From: Hyphomicrobium sp. ghe19
GTDB taxonomy: Bacteria > Pseudomonadota > Alphaproteobacteria > Rhizobiales > Hyphomicrobiaceae
Assembly: GCF_902712875.1 (NCBI RefSeq)
Contig: NZ_LR743509.1
Coordinates: forward strand, 868,001-932,000
Length of the DNA stretch: 64,000 nucleotides
Direction of reading: 5' to 3'
Positions 37,029 to 48,101 of the stretch are shown one piece after another; the first letter of the stretch is position 1; each line of letters begins with the position of its first letter. The notes beneath the pieces were generated by a model. That model made no database searches and was not told the DNA's origin. It worked only from the letters and a program-made list of their open reading frames with translations. A program made the position numbers and the translations under genes.

Positions 37029-37070
37029 GTGCTTCTTGTTTGCAAAGTACTGCGTTTTTCATCCTAATCT

Positions 37071-37122
37071 TCAAGACCGAGTTGTTGGCGACTACCTCGC
37101 CACCATCTCGGTCTTGAGCTTT
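37071..37122 (+). terminator. Terminator after the tiny lipoprotein genes
   Basis: An 11-bp stem TCAAGACCGAG (37071-37081) and CTCGGTCTTGA (37107-37117) with an inner GGCGA/TCGCC hairpin, followed by GCTTTT. It separates the lipoprotein pair from pal, which therefore needs its own promoter. Confidence 0.82.
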
Positions 37123-37124
37123 TC

Positions 37125-37581
37125 TAGAGTGCCGTTTCGCGTTTGAAGTTATGCCGCTGCGTTCCGACGCGCGAGGCGAGCCCTGCCGGTTTGTTCGGCG
37201 ATCTGCTCGACCGGTCTCTCTGTCTAAGACTGATGTCTACGACCGATTTCCAATCTGCATCGCCGTCCGCATAGGCTCAAAAGCCAAGCGATTTTTGCGC
37301 GCGCGTTTAGCGTGGGAAAACATCGAGAAATCTGCTCAAAACCGAATTAGTCGCACGCACACCTCGTATGTCGATGCTAAGAGTTCATGCGAGAAGGGAT
37401 CGCAGTGGATCCAGAACATCTTGAGCTCGCTTTTGTGGGTTATGGATGGGTCTACAGCGGAATTGGCCATATTTTGGGCTGAACGATTCTCTATGCGGGG
37501 ATGAAACAGCTATCTCTCTCAGAGGACGAAGCGTGTGCAACTCACGCGAGAGATGAGATCGATACGAAGGGGATTTGCGAA
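37125..37581 (+). other. Long intergenic region upstream of pal
   Basis: About 455 bp between the terminator and pal. A 117-codon frame (37151-37504) has no ribosome site and no recognisable features and is taken as chance. The stretch should contain the pal promoter; no unambiguous -35/-10 pair was identified. Confidence 0.4.
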
Positions 37582-38103
37582 ATGATGGCCACGTTTGCGC
37601 GGAGCTGGTGTCTGCGCCTTGCCGCCGTTTCGATTCTTGCCGCGACGGTCGGCGCGTGCGCCAACAAGGACATGCAGCCGGACGGGCTGAGTAGCAAGTA
37701 CGGCAACGCAACCCCCGGTTCTCAGCGCGACTTCACGCAGAACGTCGGCGACCTCGTCTACTTCTCGACCGACTCGGTCGATCTGACGCCGGAAGCTGCG
37801 CAGACGCTGTCGAAGCAATCTCAGTGGCTGGCGCAGTACCCGCAATATACGATCACCATCGAAGGCCATGCCGACGAACGCGGCACGCGTGAATACAACA
37901 TCGCGCTCGGCGCCCGTCGCGCAACGACGGTGCGCAACTACCTTTCCGAGCACGGCGTGAATGGTGCGCGTATCCGCACGATCTCGTACGGCAAGGAGCG
38001 TCCGGTCGCGGTTTGCAACGATATTTCCTGCTGGTCGCAGAATCGCCGCGCGCAAACGGTGCTCAACAGCGGCGGCGCTGGCGGCGTGGTTAGCCAGCGT
38101 TAA
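37582..38103 (+). CDS. pal: Peptidoglycan-associated lipoprotein Pal
   Basis: About 173 aa from the ATG at 37582, with AAGGGGA 8 bases upstream. The lipobox VGAC is near residue 23, so the protein is anchored in the outer membrane. The OmpA-like domain (about 60-165) has VYFSTDSVDL, IEGHADERGTREYN with the peptidoglycan-binding Asp, and LGARRATTVRNYL with the binding Arg. Two cysteines near the end (VCNDISCW) probably form a disulfide. Confidence 0.95.
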   Translation: MMATFARSWCLRLAAVSILAATVGACANKDMQPDGLSSKYGNATPGSQRDFTQNVGDLVYFSTDSVDLTPEAAQTLSKQSQWLAQYPQYTITIEGHADERGTREYNIALGARRATTVRNYLSEHGVNGARIRTISYGKERPVAVCNDISCWSQNRRAQTVLNSGGAGGVVSQR

Positions 38104-38293
38104 CCGTCGCCCTACCGACCCGCTCCCGCGTCGCGCGTAGTTGCGTATCGAAGATTGGCTGTGGCTCTGGAGTTGGCTCAAATAGGCCACACACCCACAG
38201 AGCTTTCGAGTAACGCGGTTTCAGCAAAGTTTGGCCTAATTGGACTTCCATAACCAGCGCCCGAGGTTTTCTTTGGTGCGGCGCCGGTATTCG

Positions 38294-39085
38294 ATGTTGA
38301 AATTGCGGACTTCCAACGTTTCGGCGGGCGTTCTGTGTGTGGTGCTTGGCCTAATGGCTGTGCTTGCACCTCGGGTTTTTGCTCAGAATCAGGCTGCGGA
38401 CAGCGAAACGGCCGCTGAGCTCGTCGAAGACGGGCTCGATGCTCTTTCCGATCACGCGGAAGAATCGGGCCGGCGCCTTCTGGCTCGCGTGATCAACGAT
38501 TTTCCGGGATCGGCAGAAGCCTTCAGGGCGAAGCGTGCCTTGGCCGCGCTTGATCGCGGCGAGAGCACTCCGGAAGAACGTGCAGCGATCAAGGCTGGGC
38601 TTGCGGAGCGGGCCGCCGAATACCGGCGCGCGTTTCTTCTCGATGTCGGCGATCGCGTGTTCTTCGCCGAGAATAGCGCGATCCTCGGCGGGCGCGCGCG
38701 CAGCATCGTCGAGCGTCAAGCGCACTGGTTGACGGCTCGTCCTGATGTCACAATCGTGGTGATTGGCCGGGCCGACGACGGTGGCGGGCGGAGCGCGGCA
38801 GAAATCCTCTCGCTTCAGCGTGCCCAGGTTGTGCGTGACCGGCTCATCGAGGCGGGGATTGCGGAATCACGCATCGAGGTGAAAGCGGCGGGCGAAGCGG
38901 ACCGTTTGGCTATCTGCGATGGTCCGATGTGCCAGGCGCAGAACCGGAACGCCGAAGTCTTCATCAAGGAATGGCATTTCGACGGAAACTGGTCGAAGTC
39001 GGCGATGTCGGGTTCGCCCGCGAAGGGTTCGGTCAGTCCGGTGAGCGTCCGCAGGGCGGATCCGGCCGATTCGGTTTCGCAATGA
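38294..39085 (+). CDS. Periplasmic Pal-like OmpA-domain protein without lipobox
   Basis: About 263 aa from the ATG at 38294, giving a cleavable signal ending near RVFAQ; there is no lipobox cysteine. A helical TPR-like part (about 40-100) precedes an OmpA-like domain (about 118-235). That domain resembles the neighbouring Pal (RVFFAENSAIL, RADDGGGRS, CDGPMCQAQNR matching the Pal cysteine pair). It looks like a soluble paralogue of Pal and may compete for or relay peptidoglycan binding. The function is unknown. Confidence 0.78.
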   Translation: MLKLRTSNVSAGVLCVVLGLMAVLAPRVFAQNQAADSETAAELVEDGLDALSDHAEESGRRLLARVINDFPGSAEAFRAKRALAALDRGESTPEERAAIKAGLAERAAEYRRAFLLDVGDRVFFAENSAILGGRARSIVERQAHWLTARPDVTIVVIGRADDGGGRSAAEILSLQRAQVVRDRLIEAGIAESRIEVKAAGEADRLAICDGPMCQAQNRNAEVFIKEWHFDGNWSKSAMSGSPAKGSVSPVSVRRADPADSVSQ

Positions 39086-39225
39086 ATCATCGCTCCCCAG
39101 TTGATGGGTCCTGCGACCCGGCGTAGGTGGAGGTGCAGACGGCGCTGGGGTAAGCTTCTCCGGACGTCAGGTCATGCAGCGTTAGCGATTTAACATTCGA
39201 TCGAACATTAGGGGTAGAGCCGGGA

Positions 39226-40227
39226 ATGGCCAAGCTTGCGGGGATCCATCGGAGTGGCGTGCGATTTCAAATCGTAGCGCTGGCGTTCGCCCTAACGGCT
39301 GTTCCAGCGCTCGCGCAAACGAGCGACGCGCGGCCGCCGAAAAGCGGTGCGGCAGCAGCGGCTGCTGCTTCCTCGGGTGATGCCGCGCTCAAAGCCCGGG
39401 TTCAAGCTCTCGAAGAGCAACTCGTCGATATGCAGGTCGTCGTCGGAACTTTGGAATCGCTTGCCAAAGGCGGCTCAACCGCTGCGCCATTCCCTTCGTC
39501 CGGCGGGGCCGTTTCCGCGGACCCTGCGCGAATCGAAGGACTAGAGACGCAGGTCCGTGCGCTCTCGGCGCAAGTGCAACAGCTCTCGGATCAAGTTCGC
39601 GGCATGGGTGGCGTACCGCGCCGTTCGGAAATTCAGGGCGGCCCTGAAACCGGCGCAACCGATCACGCGGACGCGGCAGCCGACGGTTTCGGATCGACAA
39701 CGGTTTCATCGGGCGGCGATGCCATCGGCGGCCTGCTCGACAGTCATGGACAAGCGGCCGAGCCCGATCATGGCGGCGGCGTTGGCGGATTGCCGGCGCC
39801 AGTCGCCACGGCCGCGTTGCCTGCCGCTAGCGAGACGAGCGGCGACCCGAAGCAGCTTTACGAGACGGCATATGGCTATTTGCTTCAGCGCGATTACGGC
39901 TCCGCGGAAACGGCATTCGGCGATTTTTTAAAGAAGTTTCCGAACGACTCGCTATCGGGAAACGCGCAGTACTGGCTCGGCGAGACTTATTTTGTCCGTG
40001 GTCAATACAAGGCGGCGGCTGGGTCGTTCCTGAAGGGCTATCAGACGTATGCGCAAAGCGGGAAGGCGCCTGACAGTCTCTTGAAGCTCGCCATGTCGCT
40101 CGACCGGCTCGGGCAAAAAGAGGCGGCGTGTTCGTCTTTTTCCGAACTCGCGACGAAATTTCCGACAGCGCCGCAAAACGTGAAGTCGCGCGCGCAGAGT
40201 GAGCGGCAGCGTATCGGCTGCCAATAA
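39226..40227 (+). CDS. ybgF: Tol-Pal system protein YbgF (CpoB)
   Basis: A 333-aa periplasmic protein. A signal peptide (cut near PALAQ, about 31) is followed by coiled-coil segments (about 50-75 and 105-130), a Gly/Ala-rich linker and a C-terminal TPR domain (about 205-333) with LYETAYGYLLQRDYGSAETAF and YWLGETYFVRGQYKAAAGSF. CpoB coordinates Tol-Pal with peptidoglycan synthesis in E. coli. It closes the tol-pal cluster here. Confidence 0.93.
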   Translation: MAKLAGIHRSGVRFQIVALAFALTAVPALAQTSDARPPKSGAAAAAAASSGDAALKARVQALEEQLVDMQVVVGTLESLAKGGSTAAPFPSSGGAVSADPARIEGLETQVRALSAQVQQLSDQVRGMGGVPRRSEIQGGPETGATDHADAAADGFGSTTVSSGGDAIGGLLDSHGQAAEPDHGGGVGGLPAPVATAALPAASETSGDPKQLYETAYGYLLQRDYGSAETAFGDFLKKFPNDSLSGNAQYWLGETYFVRGQYKAAAGSFLKGYQTYAQSGKAPDSLLKLAMSLDRLGQKEAACSSFSELATKFPTAPQNVKSRAQSERQRIGCQ

Positions 40228-40267
40228 AGGAGCGGCGGGCGCGAATTCTCAGCCGAGCTGAATATCT

Positions 40268-41635
40268 GTGACACGAGGCTCGCAGTTGCCGGTCACCGAT
40301 GTCGAAGCGGACGCCGCGGTCGAGCGGCTGGCGCGCTTCGGCCACGTCGTGCTTGCCGTCTCCGGCGGTCCCGACAGCATGGCGCTGATGGTTCTCGCGG
40401 CGGAATGGCGGGCACGCTCGAAATCGCCGGCGCCGTCCATCTCCATTGCGACCGTCGATCATGGTCTTCGGCCTCAATCGCGTTTCGAGGCCGAACAGGT
40501 CGGCGCGGCTGCGCGACGCCTGGATTTGCCCCATGCGATTTTGACCTGGGAAGATGTGAAGCCGCGCACCGGCGTGCCGATGGCCGCGCGGGAAGCGCGT
40601 TATCGCCTTCTGGATGAACACGCGCGCGGCTTCGCTGCCGACAGCGTTGCCGTCGCGACGGCTCATCATCTCGATGATCAGGCCGAAACGTTCGCCATGC
40701 GGCTGCAGCGCGGTGCGGGAATCGATGGCCTTTCAGGCATGCGGACCGAAAGGCCTATCGCCGAGACGTCTCCGGTTACTCTGGTGCGGCCTCTGCTCGG
40801 CTTTGGAAAAGCGCGTCTCGTCGCGACCGTCGCCGCGCGCGGCATTGCCTACGTCGAAGACCCGACGAACATGGATGACCGCTACGAGCGCACGCGCGTT
40901 CGTTCGGCGTTGTCCAATTTCCACGATGCGGGATTGTCGCCGCAAGCGCTTGCCACATCGGCGCGCCGCCTTGGTGATGCGCGCGATGCGCTCGTCTATG
41001 CCGAAGAGCGTTTCATTGCGTCGCTCGCGCTTTCGTTCGGCAATGAGATCTTCGCGACGCTGGACCGGCGCGCTTTTGACGACGGTCCGGCCTACCTGCG
41101 GCAGAAGGTGTTGGCGGGTCTCATCGCTCGCTATGGAGGCGATAGTCCGGAGCCGAGGTTATCCGAAATCGAGGTCCTGGCGGCGCAGCTGCAACGGAAT
41201 GGGAAGGCGGCTACAACTATCGGTGCCACGCTGGGTGGCGCGATGATCTCGGGAGGGCCCCGCTTCATTCGCATCTGGCGGGAGGCTGGCCGTCTCGATC
41301 AGACGGCGATCGAACTTCGACGTGGAGATGTCCGCGTTTGGGACAGTCGATTTGTGCTGCGCTGGTCTGCGAAAACCGGGGACCGAGGGTCGCAGGCAGG
41401 TGGCGCCTCCGTCATTACCGTCAAACCACTGGGGCCGGCCGCATACCGGGCGATCCTGCCGCGGCTTCGCGAGCGTATGCTGCCACCCGCGCGTGCGTCG
41501 GCGGCGCTCCCGTCATTTTGGGCGGGAGAACAATTCGTTGCAGCGCCCTCCCTCGCGCCGTTTGCCCTGGCGGGGGCTGAGCCGCTCGACCCCGCCGGCT
41601 TTAATCTTACCCCGTTGGCAACGAGTACATTTTAA
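40268..41635 (+). CDS. tilS: tRNA(Ile)-lysidine synthase TilS
   Basis: A 455-aa cytosolic enzyme that changes C34 of the tRNA-Ile CAU anticodon to lysidine so that AUA is read as isoleucine. The ATP-pyrophosphatase PP-loop VLAVSGGPDSMALM is near residue 28, followed by DHGLRP, AREARYRLLDE and ATAHHLDDQAETFAMRL. The start is a GTG with a weak ribosome site. It lies between ybgF and ftsH, where tilS is commonly found in alphaproteobacteria. Confidence 0.93.
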   Translation: MTRGSQLPVTDVEADAAVERLARFGHVVLAVSGGPDSMALMVLAAEWRARSKSPAPSISIATVDHGLRPQSRFEAEQVGAAARRLDLPHAILTWEDVKPRTGVPMAAREARYRLLDEHARGFAADSVAVATAHHLDDQAETFAMRLQRGAGIDGLSGMRTERPIAETSPVTLVRPLLGFGKARLVATVAARGIAYVEDPTNMDDRYERTRVRSALSNFHDAGLSPQALATSARRLGDARDALVYAEERFIASLALSFGNEIFATLDRRAFDDGPAYLRQKVLAGLIARYGGDSPEPRLSEIEVLAAQLQRNGKAATTIGATLGGAMISGGPRFIRIWREAGRLDQTAIELRRGDVRVWDSRFVLRWSAKTGDRGSQAGGASVITVKPLGPAAYRAILPRLRERMLPPARASAALPSFWAGEQFVAAPSLAPFALAGAEPLDPAGFNLTPLATSTF

Positions 41636-41785
41636 GGATTTGTGCGTATTGTAGCGCTCGGAACCTGCGTAAACGCGCAACTTGTGCGGAGATGGGCCGC
41701 CACCTATGTTAAGCTCTCACTTTGGGGGCAGCAGTGCCGCCGAGCACGCGCCATTTTGGTGCCGATGGCGCCATCAAGGAAACCA

Positions 41786-43738
<1,953 letters not shown>

Positions 43739-43768
43739 TCGTTGGACGAATCGTCCTCAAATTTCCTG

Positions 43769-43798
43769 GCGGCCGCGATAATATCGCGGCCGCTTTTT
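43769..43798 (+). terminator. Rho-independent terminator after ftsH
   Basis: An 11-bp stem GCGGCCGCGAT / ATCGCGGCCGC with a 3-base loop (AAT), followed by five Ts. folP starts 22 bp later. Confidence 0.9.
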
Positions 43799-43819
43799 CG
43801 TGAGTGGAATCCAATCGAA

Positions 43820-44923
43820 ATGAAACGATCAGTCTACCTGCAGCCTAGTGCGATTTTCTGGGATCGGAGTTCGCGGCGTGCGGTCGATGAGGCCGAGATT
43901 CCGGAATGGAAGGGATTGCCGCTTGCGGGCAGCCGTCTTTCGTTCGCGGCCCTCGATGTCCTGACGCGCGCTTCGCCTGAAACGAAACGGCGGACGGTCA
44001 TTCTCGGAGACGCGTTCAGCGGCGATTGGGGACGCGAGGCGTTATCGGCCGCCGATATTCTTAAGGAGTTATCGGAACCTCGTGCGCGGGTTGCCGGACT
44101 GTCGCTCGAGCGCCCTCGCATCATGGGCATCATCAACGTCACGCCGGACAGCTTCTCGGACGGCGGCCAGTTCGCGACCACTGAGACGGCAATCGCACAG
44201 GGCCTGAGACTTGTCGAAGAAGGTGCGGACATTCTCGACATCGGCGGCGAGAGCACGCGGCCGAATTCCGATACGGTGGCGGTTGATGAAGAATTGCGCC
44301 GGGTCATTCCCGTCGTCGAAGGACTGCGCGCCAAAACCGATGCGGTGATCTCGGTCGATACGCGGAAGGCCGAGGTCATGCGGCGCGCGGCGGCAGCGGG
44401 TGCCGACATTCTCAATGACGTCTCGGCGTTCACGTACGACGCGGAAGCCTTGGAAGTTGCGGCCGAGACCGGGCTGCCGATCATTCTGATGCATGCGCAG
44501 GGTGATCCGAAGACGATGAACGAAAATCCGCAGTACGAAGACGTCGTCCTCGATGTGTTCGATTATCTCGAAGGCCGCATTCAGGCCTGCGTCGCTGCCG
44601 GTATCCCGAAGGCGAAGCTCGTCGCCGATCCGGGCATCGGCTTCGGCAAGCACCTTCATCACAACGTTGCCGTGATGGCGGGGCTGTCGCTCTATCACGG
44701 CCTCGGCGTTCCGCTGCTTCTCGGCGTCAGCCGAAAGAAGATGATCGGGCAACTCTGCAACGTGGAAGACGCGAAAGACCGGGTGCCCGGGTCGCTGGCT
44801 TGCGCTATCGCGGGCATTGCCGCGGGCGTGCAGATCGTGCGCGTTCACGACGTCAAGGAAACGAAGCAGGCCATAGAAGTTTGGCGCGCTTGCGCGGCGG
44901 GTACGGAGAAGGGGCTCGACTGA
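43820..44923 (+). CDS. folP: Dihydropteroate synthase
   Basis: About 367 aa from the ATG at 43820. The synthase barrel begins near residue 97 with IMGIINVTPDSFSDGG and shows DILDIGGESTRPNS and the later VADPGIGFGKHLHHN and LLGVSRKKMIG. It condenses p-aminobenzoate with the pterin diphosphate in folate synthesis. The N-terminal 95 residues are an extra domain not found in the E. coli enzyme. In many bacteria glmM follows folP; here a three-gene minus-strand insert intervenes. Confidence 0.94.
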   Translation: MKRSVYLQPSAIFWDRSSRRAVDEAEIPEWKGLPLAGSRLSFAALDVLTRASPETKRRTVILGDAFSGDWGREALSAADILKELSEPRARVAGLSLERPRIMGIINVTPDSFSDGGQFATTETAIAQGLRLVEEGADILDIGGESTRPNSDTVAVDEELRRVIPVVEGLRAKTDAVISVDTRKAEVMRRAAAAGADILNDVSAFTYDAEALEVAAETGLPIILMHAQGDPKTMNENPQYEDVVLDVFDYLEGRIQACVAAGIPKAKLVADPGIGFGKHLHHNVAVMAGLSLYHGLGVPLLLGVSRKKMIGQLCNVEDAKDRVPGSLACAIAGIAAGVQIVRVHDVKETKQAIEVWRACAAGTEKGLD

Positions 44924-44962
44924 TCGGCCCTGAACCGAGGCGGGGGAACGCTGCGCCTCGCG

Positions 44963-46297
44963 CTATCGGTTCGTCAGCTTCATCATCCGAAGGACGAGGT
45001 AGAAGCCGAGAATTGCCGCGAGAAGCGCGCCTGCGACGGCCGGGGCGCGCCAATCGGTGCTCGCCACGCGGGTGATGAGCAGCGCTGCACAGACGACGAC
45101 GCCGGCGATCGGCAGGATCAAGGGAATCTCGAATTGCCCCGGCGCTTCGCCCGTCCGGCGTTTCAACACGATGAGCGACGCGTTGACGGCGATGAAAACG
45201 ATCAGCAGCAACAGCACGGTCGCGGCGGCGAGATCGGCGATTTCTCCCGCCATGATCAATAGGAGCAGCAGCGCGAAGAGAAGCCAGATCGCGACGTGGG
45301 GCGTTCTTCGCGTCTGGTGCACGCGTCCCATGAAGCCTGGCAGAAGCCCCTGTCCGGACATGCCGTAGATCAGTCGGGATGCCGTCACGTAGTTGACGAG
45401 CGCGGTGTTCGCCACCGAAAAGAGCGCGATGAAGCTCATCAGCCCGGCCGGCATGTCGGGGAGGGTACGCTGCATGACGGCTGTCAATGGACTCGGCGCT
45501 GCGGCGAGTTCCTGCCACGGCAAGACCGACACCGCCGTTATCGAGACAGCCACATAGAGGACCGCCGCAGCGAGCGTCGCGATGACGAGGCCTCGCGGGA
45601 TCGTGCGCGTGGGATCTCTGCATTCCTCGGCGACGTTGACGGCATCTTCAAAGCCGATGAAGGCAAAGAACGTGAGCACGGATGCCTGAAGCACGATGAG
45701 AGGCAGTCCGAAGTCGGCGCGGTCCGGCGGCGTTTCGAAGTAGTTGACCGTGCCCCAATAGGACATGCCCGACGCGATCACGAGGAGGAGCCCCGAGACC
45801 TCCATCAGCGTGCAGACGACGTTGACCCACATGCTTTCGCGGATGCCGCGAAAGACGATGCCACTGAGGATCAGGAGAAAGCCCGCCGCAAGGGCGGTTG
45901 GCGGCAAGGCATCGAGCCCCGTCATGTCGGCGAGGATCGCCGCGAAGATCTTCGACTGGGTCGCGATCGATGTCAGTCCGGACGCGACGAGAGCGAGGCC
46001 GATGGTGAAGCTGAGACTTGGACGGCGAAACGCTCGGTCGGTGACGTACGCAGCGCCGCCAGCGCGGGGGTAACGCGAGCCGAGCGAGGCATAGGATAGC
46101 GATGTCAGCAGGGCTGCGACGAGTGCGACGAGGAATGCCAGCCAGACGGCAGATCCGGCTTCGCCGGCCGCTTTGCCGATGAGGCCGTAGATGCCCGATC
46201 CGATCATGCTGCCGAGCGCATAGAGCGCCAGCTGAGTCGTTCCGATGGAGCGGCGGAGGCTCGGCTGCTTTGCGTCAGTCGGCGCTTCGGCCACCAC
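44963..46297 (-). CDS. APC-family amino acid permease
   Basis: A 444-aa inner-membrane transporter with about 12 predicted helices. The first helix has the APC signature ALGSMIGSGIYGLIG; the second begins in GSAVWLAFLVALVAALLTSL, and ASLGSRYPRAGGAAYVT is the conserved loop. It probably imports amino acids or amines with H+. The substrate cannot be told. It lies 30 bp upstream of the ParA partner gene's end on the same strand, so the three minus-strand genes are close but the permease start faces away from an obvious shared promoter. Confidence 0.88.
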   Translation of the reverse strand: MVAEAPTDAKQPSLRRSIGTTQLALYALGSMIGSGIYGLIGKAAGEAGSAVWLAFLVALVAALLTSLSYASLGSRYPRAGGAAYVTDRAFRRPSLSFTIGLALVASGLTSIATQSKIFAAILADMTGLDALPPTALAAGFLLILSGIVFRGIRESMWVNVVCTLMEVSGLLLVIASGMSYWGTVNYFETPPDRADFGLPLIVLQASVLTFFAFIGFEDAVNVAEECRDPTRTIPRGLVIATLAAAVLYVAVSITAVSVLPWQELAAAPSPLTAVMQRTLPDMPAGLMSFIALFSVANTALVNYVTASRLIYGMSGQGLLPGFMGRVHQTRRTPHVAIWLLFALLLLLIMAGEIADLAAATVLLLLIVFIAVNASLIVLKRRTGEAPGQFEIPLILPIAGVVVCAALLITRVASTDWRAPAVAGALLAAILGFYLVLRMMKLTNR

Positions 46298-46327
46298 GTC
46301 GCGTCCTTGTTGTTCTGAAAGGGCTTA

Positions 46328-46816
46328 TCAGCTTGCCGCGGCTTTGCGGTCGGCAAGGCGGCGCTCGACGCCTGCGATGATGGCCTTGCGAATGTCGTCA
46401 GTCCGCTTCACGGACGCCTCGACCGGAACGTGTTGCGCTTCGGCGAAGGCGCGCAGATTTTCCGCCGATTTGATTTCCTGAAGGCGCGTCATCAGTCCTT
46501 CGCGGCCATGCTTCGAGAGCGTGACAAGGGCGGAGAAGCGGTAGGGATTGAAGTTCTCGGCGCGGTCGTGCCGGTCCTGCGCTTGGGCCGGGGCTGCTGC
46601 TTTCCTGGTCTTCCGGGCCTCGACGGCGGGCTCTTCGGCCAACGCTTCCGGTACGTCCGAAGGCATCTCCCGAACGAGCATGCGGTTGACCGCTTTCGTC
46701 AGCGCGAGCGCGAGCCGTTCGGCCGCTTCGCCCTCGAGCGCCGTTTCACGCCGGATGTGGGCGCGAAAGAACGTCGCCATTTCGTCGCCGGGCCAGAGCT
46801 GTTTGCCTTTGCTCAT
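46328..46816 (-). CDS. Unknown protein coupled to a ParA ATPase
   Basis: A 162-aa protein encoded 26 bp after the ParA gene. An N-terminal helical part (about 1-50) is followed by an Ala/Pro-rich linker with charged residues (about 55-88) and a C-terminal domain starting NFNPYRFSALVTLS, ending in a basic helix (IIAGVERRLADRKAAAS). There is no ParB/KorB-type helix-turn-helix that I can recognise. Position and architecture suggest a ParA partner, like the small proteins paired with cargo-positioning ParA ATPases. The function is inferred only. Confidence 0.6.
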   Translation of the reverse strand: MSKGKQLWPGDEMATFFRAHIRRETALEGEAAERLALALTKAVNRMLVREMPSDVPEALAEEPAVEARKTRKAAAPAQAQDRHDRAENFNPYRFSALVTLSKHGREGLMTRLQEIKSAENLRAFAEAQHVPVEASVKRTDDIRKAIIAGVERRLADRKAAAS

Positions 46817-46842
46817 GTTCGACGTTTTCTCACGTTCAACAG

Positions 46843-47751
46843 TTAAGAGACAGAAACTTTGGCTTTCTTCTTCGCCGCCACAGTTTCAACCAGGCGGGCG
46901 ATTTCCTGATGAAGCTCTTTGACGTCGCCGGCGGCATCGGAATACTTCACTTCGATCGTTCGCAGTTGACCGATGTAGTCGAAGGCATTGGCGATGCCAT
47001 TCCTTTGCGGCAGGAATGTCTCGAGCACCGGATGCACGAGGCTTATTTCCTCGATCATCATATAGTCCCGGTCGTCGTTGCGCACGTAGTTTGCGAGGCA
47101 GACATAACGCCTGTCCTCAGCCGGCATCGCGGCCAAGTCGTCGAGATTGCGCATGTCCTCGATCAGCATGGCGACGCGATCGACGGCGAGCTGCGAGACG
47201 TAATCGGGCCGGAACGGCACGATGACTTTGTCGGCCGTCTTAAGGGCCGCGAGCGCCGCGAACGAGAGGCCCGGCGCGCAGTCGAGAATGACGACGTCGT
47301 AATCGCCTTCGAAGCGGCGGATGAGGCTTTCCATGCGGCCGCGAACGCGGTTCGCGACGACTTCCGGCACGTTGCTCTGGCTTGCCTGCTTCAGGTAGAG
47401 TTCGCCCTGGATGTCCTCCAGGAGGAGCGAACCGGGGACGAGCGAAATCGGGGCCGGTTTGCCGTTTGCCAGGGAAACATCGCCCACGTTCTTGGCGACG
47501 TAGTCACGGGCGTTGGCGGGAATGCCGTCGAAGAGGTCGTAGAAGTAGTCGGCGATGGTCTTGCCGGCCTTACGGGCTTCATTCCAGCCCTGGCCGCCCA
47601 TCAGGATCAGTGATGCGTTGCACTGAGAGTCGAGGTCGATCAGCAGGACGCGCTTGCCCCCGTAGACAGCGAGCCCGTGCGCCAGCATCACCGAGCAAGT
47701 GGATTTGCCGACGCCGCCCTTGCGGTTAGCGACCGCTAGAAAGACTGCCAT
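46843..47751 (-). CDS. ParA-family ATPase, orphan cargo-positioning type
   Basis: A 302-aa ATPase with the deviant Walker A KGGVGKST (residues about 11-18), the switch region LLIDLDSQCNAS and Walker B VVILDCAPGLS. GAGGGG lies about 9 bases before the ATG. There is no parB next to it and no replication origin context, so it is not the chromosome-segregation ParA. The downstream gene is a likely partner. Such orphan ParAs place chemosensory clusters, carboxysomes or other large assemblies; the cargo here is unknown. Confidence 0.85.
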   Translation of the reverse strand: MAVFLAVANRKGGVGKSTCSVMLAHGLAVYGGKRVLLIDLDSQCNASLILMGGQGWNEARKAGKTIADYFYDLFDGIPANARDYVAKNVGDVSLANGKPAPISLVPGSLLLEDIQGELYLKQASQSNVPEVVANRVRGRMESLIRRFEGDYDVVILDCAPGLSFAALAALKTADKVIVPFRPDYVSQLAVDRVAMLIEDMRNLDDLAAMPAEDRRYVCLANYVRNDDRDYMMIEEISLVHPVLETFLPQRNGIANAFDYIGQLRTIEVKYSDAAGDVKELHQEIARLVETVAAKKKAKVSVS

Positions 47752-47998
47752 AAGTCGATACCCCTCAGATTGCGCTCGCTAAACGACATTCCCCTGAAGC
47801 GCGCGCTACATCAATAGCCGACCTATGGGCCGATTCCATGACCCGGTCCAACACGGGTCTCAAAAGCACACAATGTGAAAAGACGGGATGCGCCCGTGCA
47901 ACCCTTAGTGGAATTCGGTGTAAAATTTGCGGCAATTCAACCAACGGAATGGAATGGTAGTGTTCGCTCGGGCATCTATGCTCTCTAAGGGGACGGCG

Positions 47999-48041
47999 AA
48001 GCACGCCGCAGGCGATCGCCTAGTGCTTGCTGATATTTTTT
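47999..48041 (+). promoter_or_regulatory. Attenuator-like hairpin in the glmM leader
   Basis: Within the 350-bp gap between the ParA gene and glmM. Outer arms AAGCAC (47999-48004) and GTGCTT (48023-48028) enclose the palindrome AGGCGATCGCCT (48010-48021); a run of six Ts follows at 48036-48041, 61 bp before the glmM start. It could be an attenuator or a promoter-proximal terminator. The rest of the gap shows no clear feature. Confidence 0.4.
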
Positions 48042-48101
48042 CGGATCGTCGATTTGGGCCAGTCGCGCGCAATCACCGGTCCGGCACGACGGGAGGTTAG
48101 C

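Noticed and set aside
37151..37504. 117-codon frame upstream of pal
   Set aside because: No ribosome site, odd composition and no recognisable domain; it fills an intergenic region that should hold the pal promoter.
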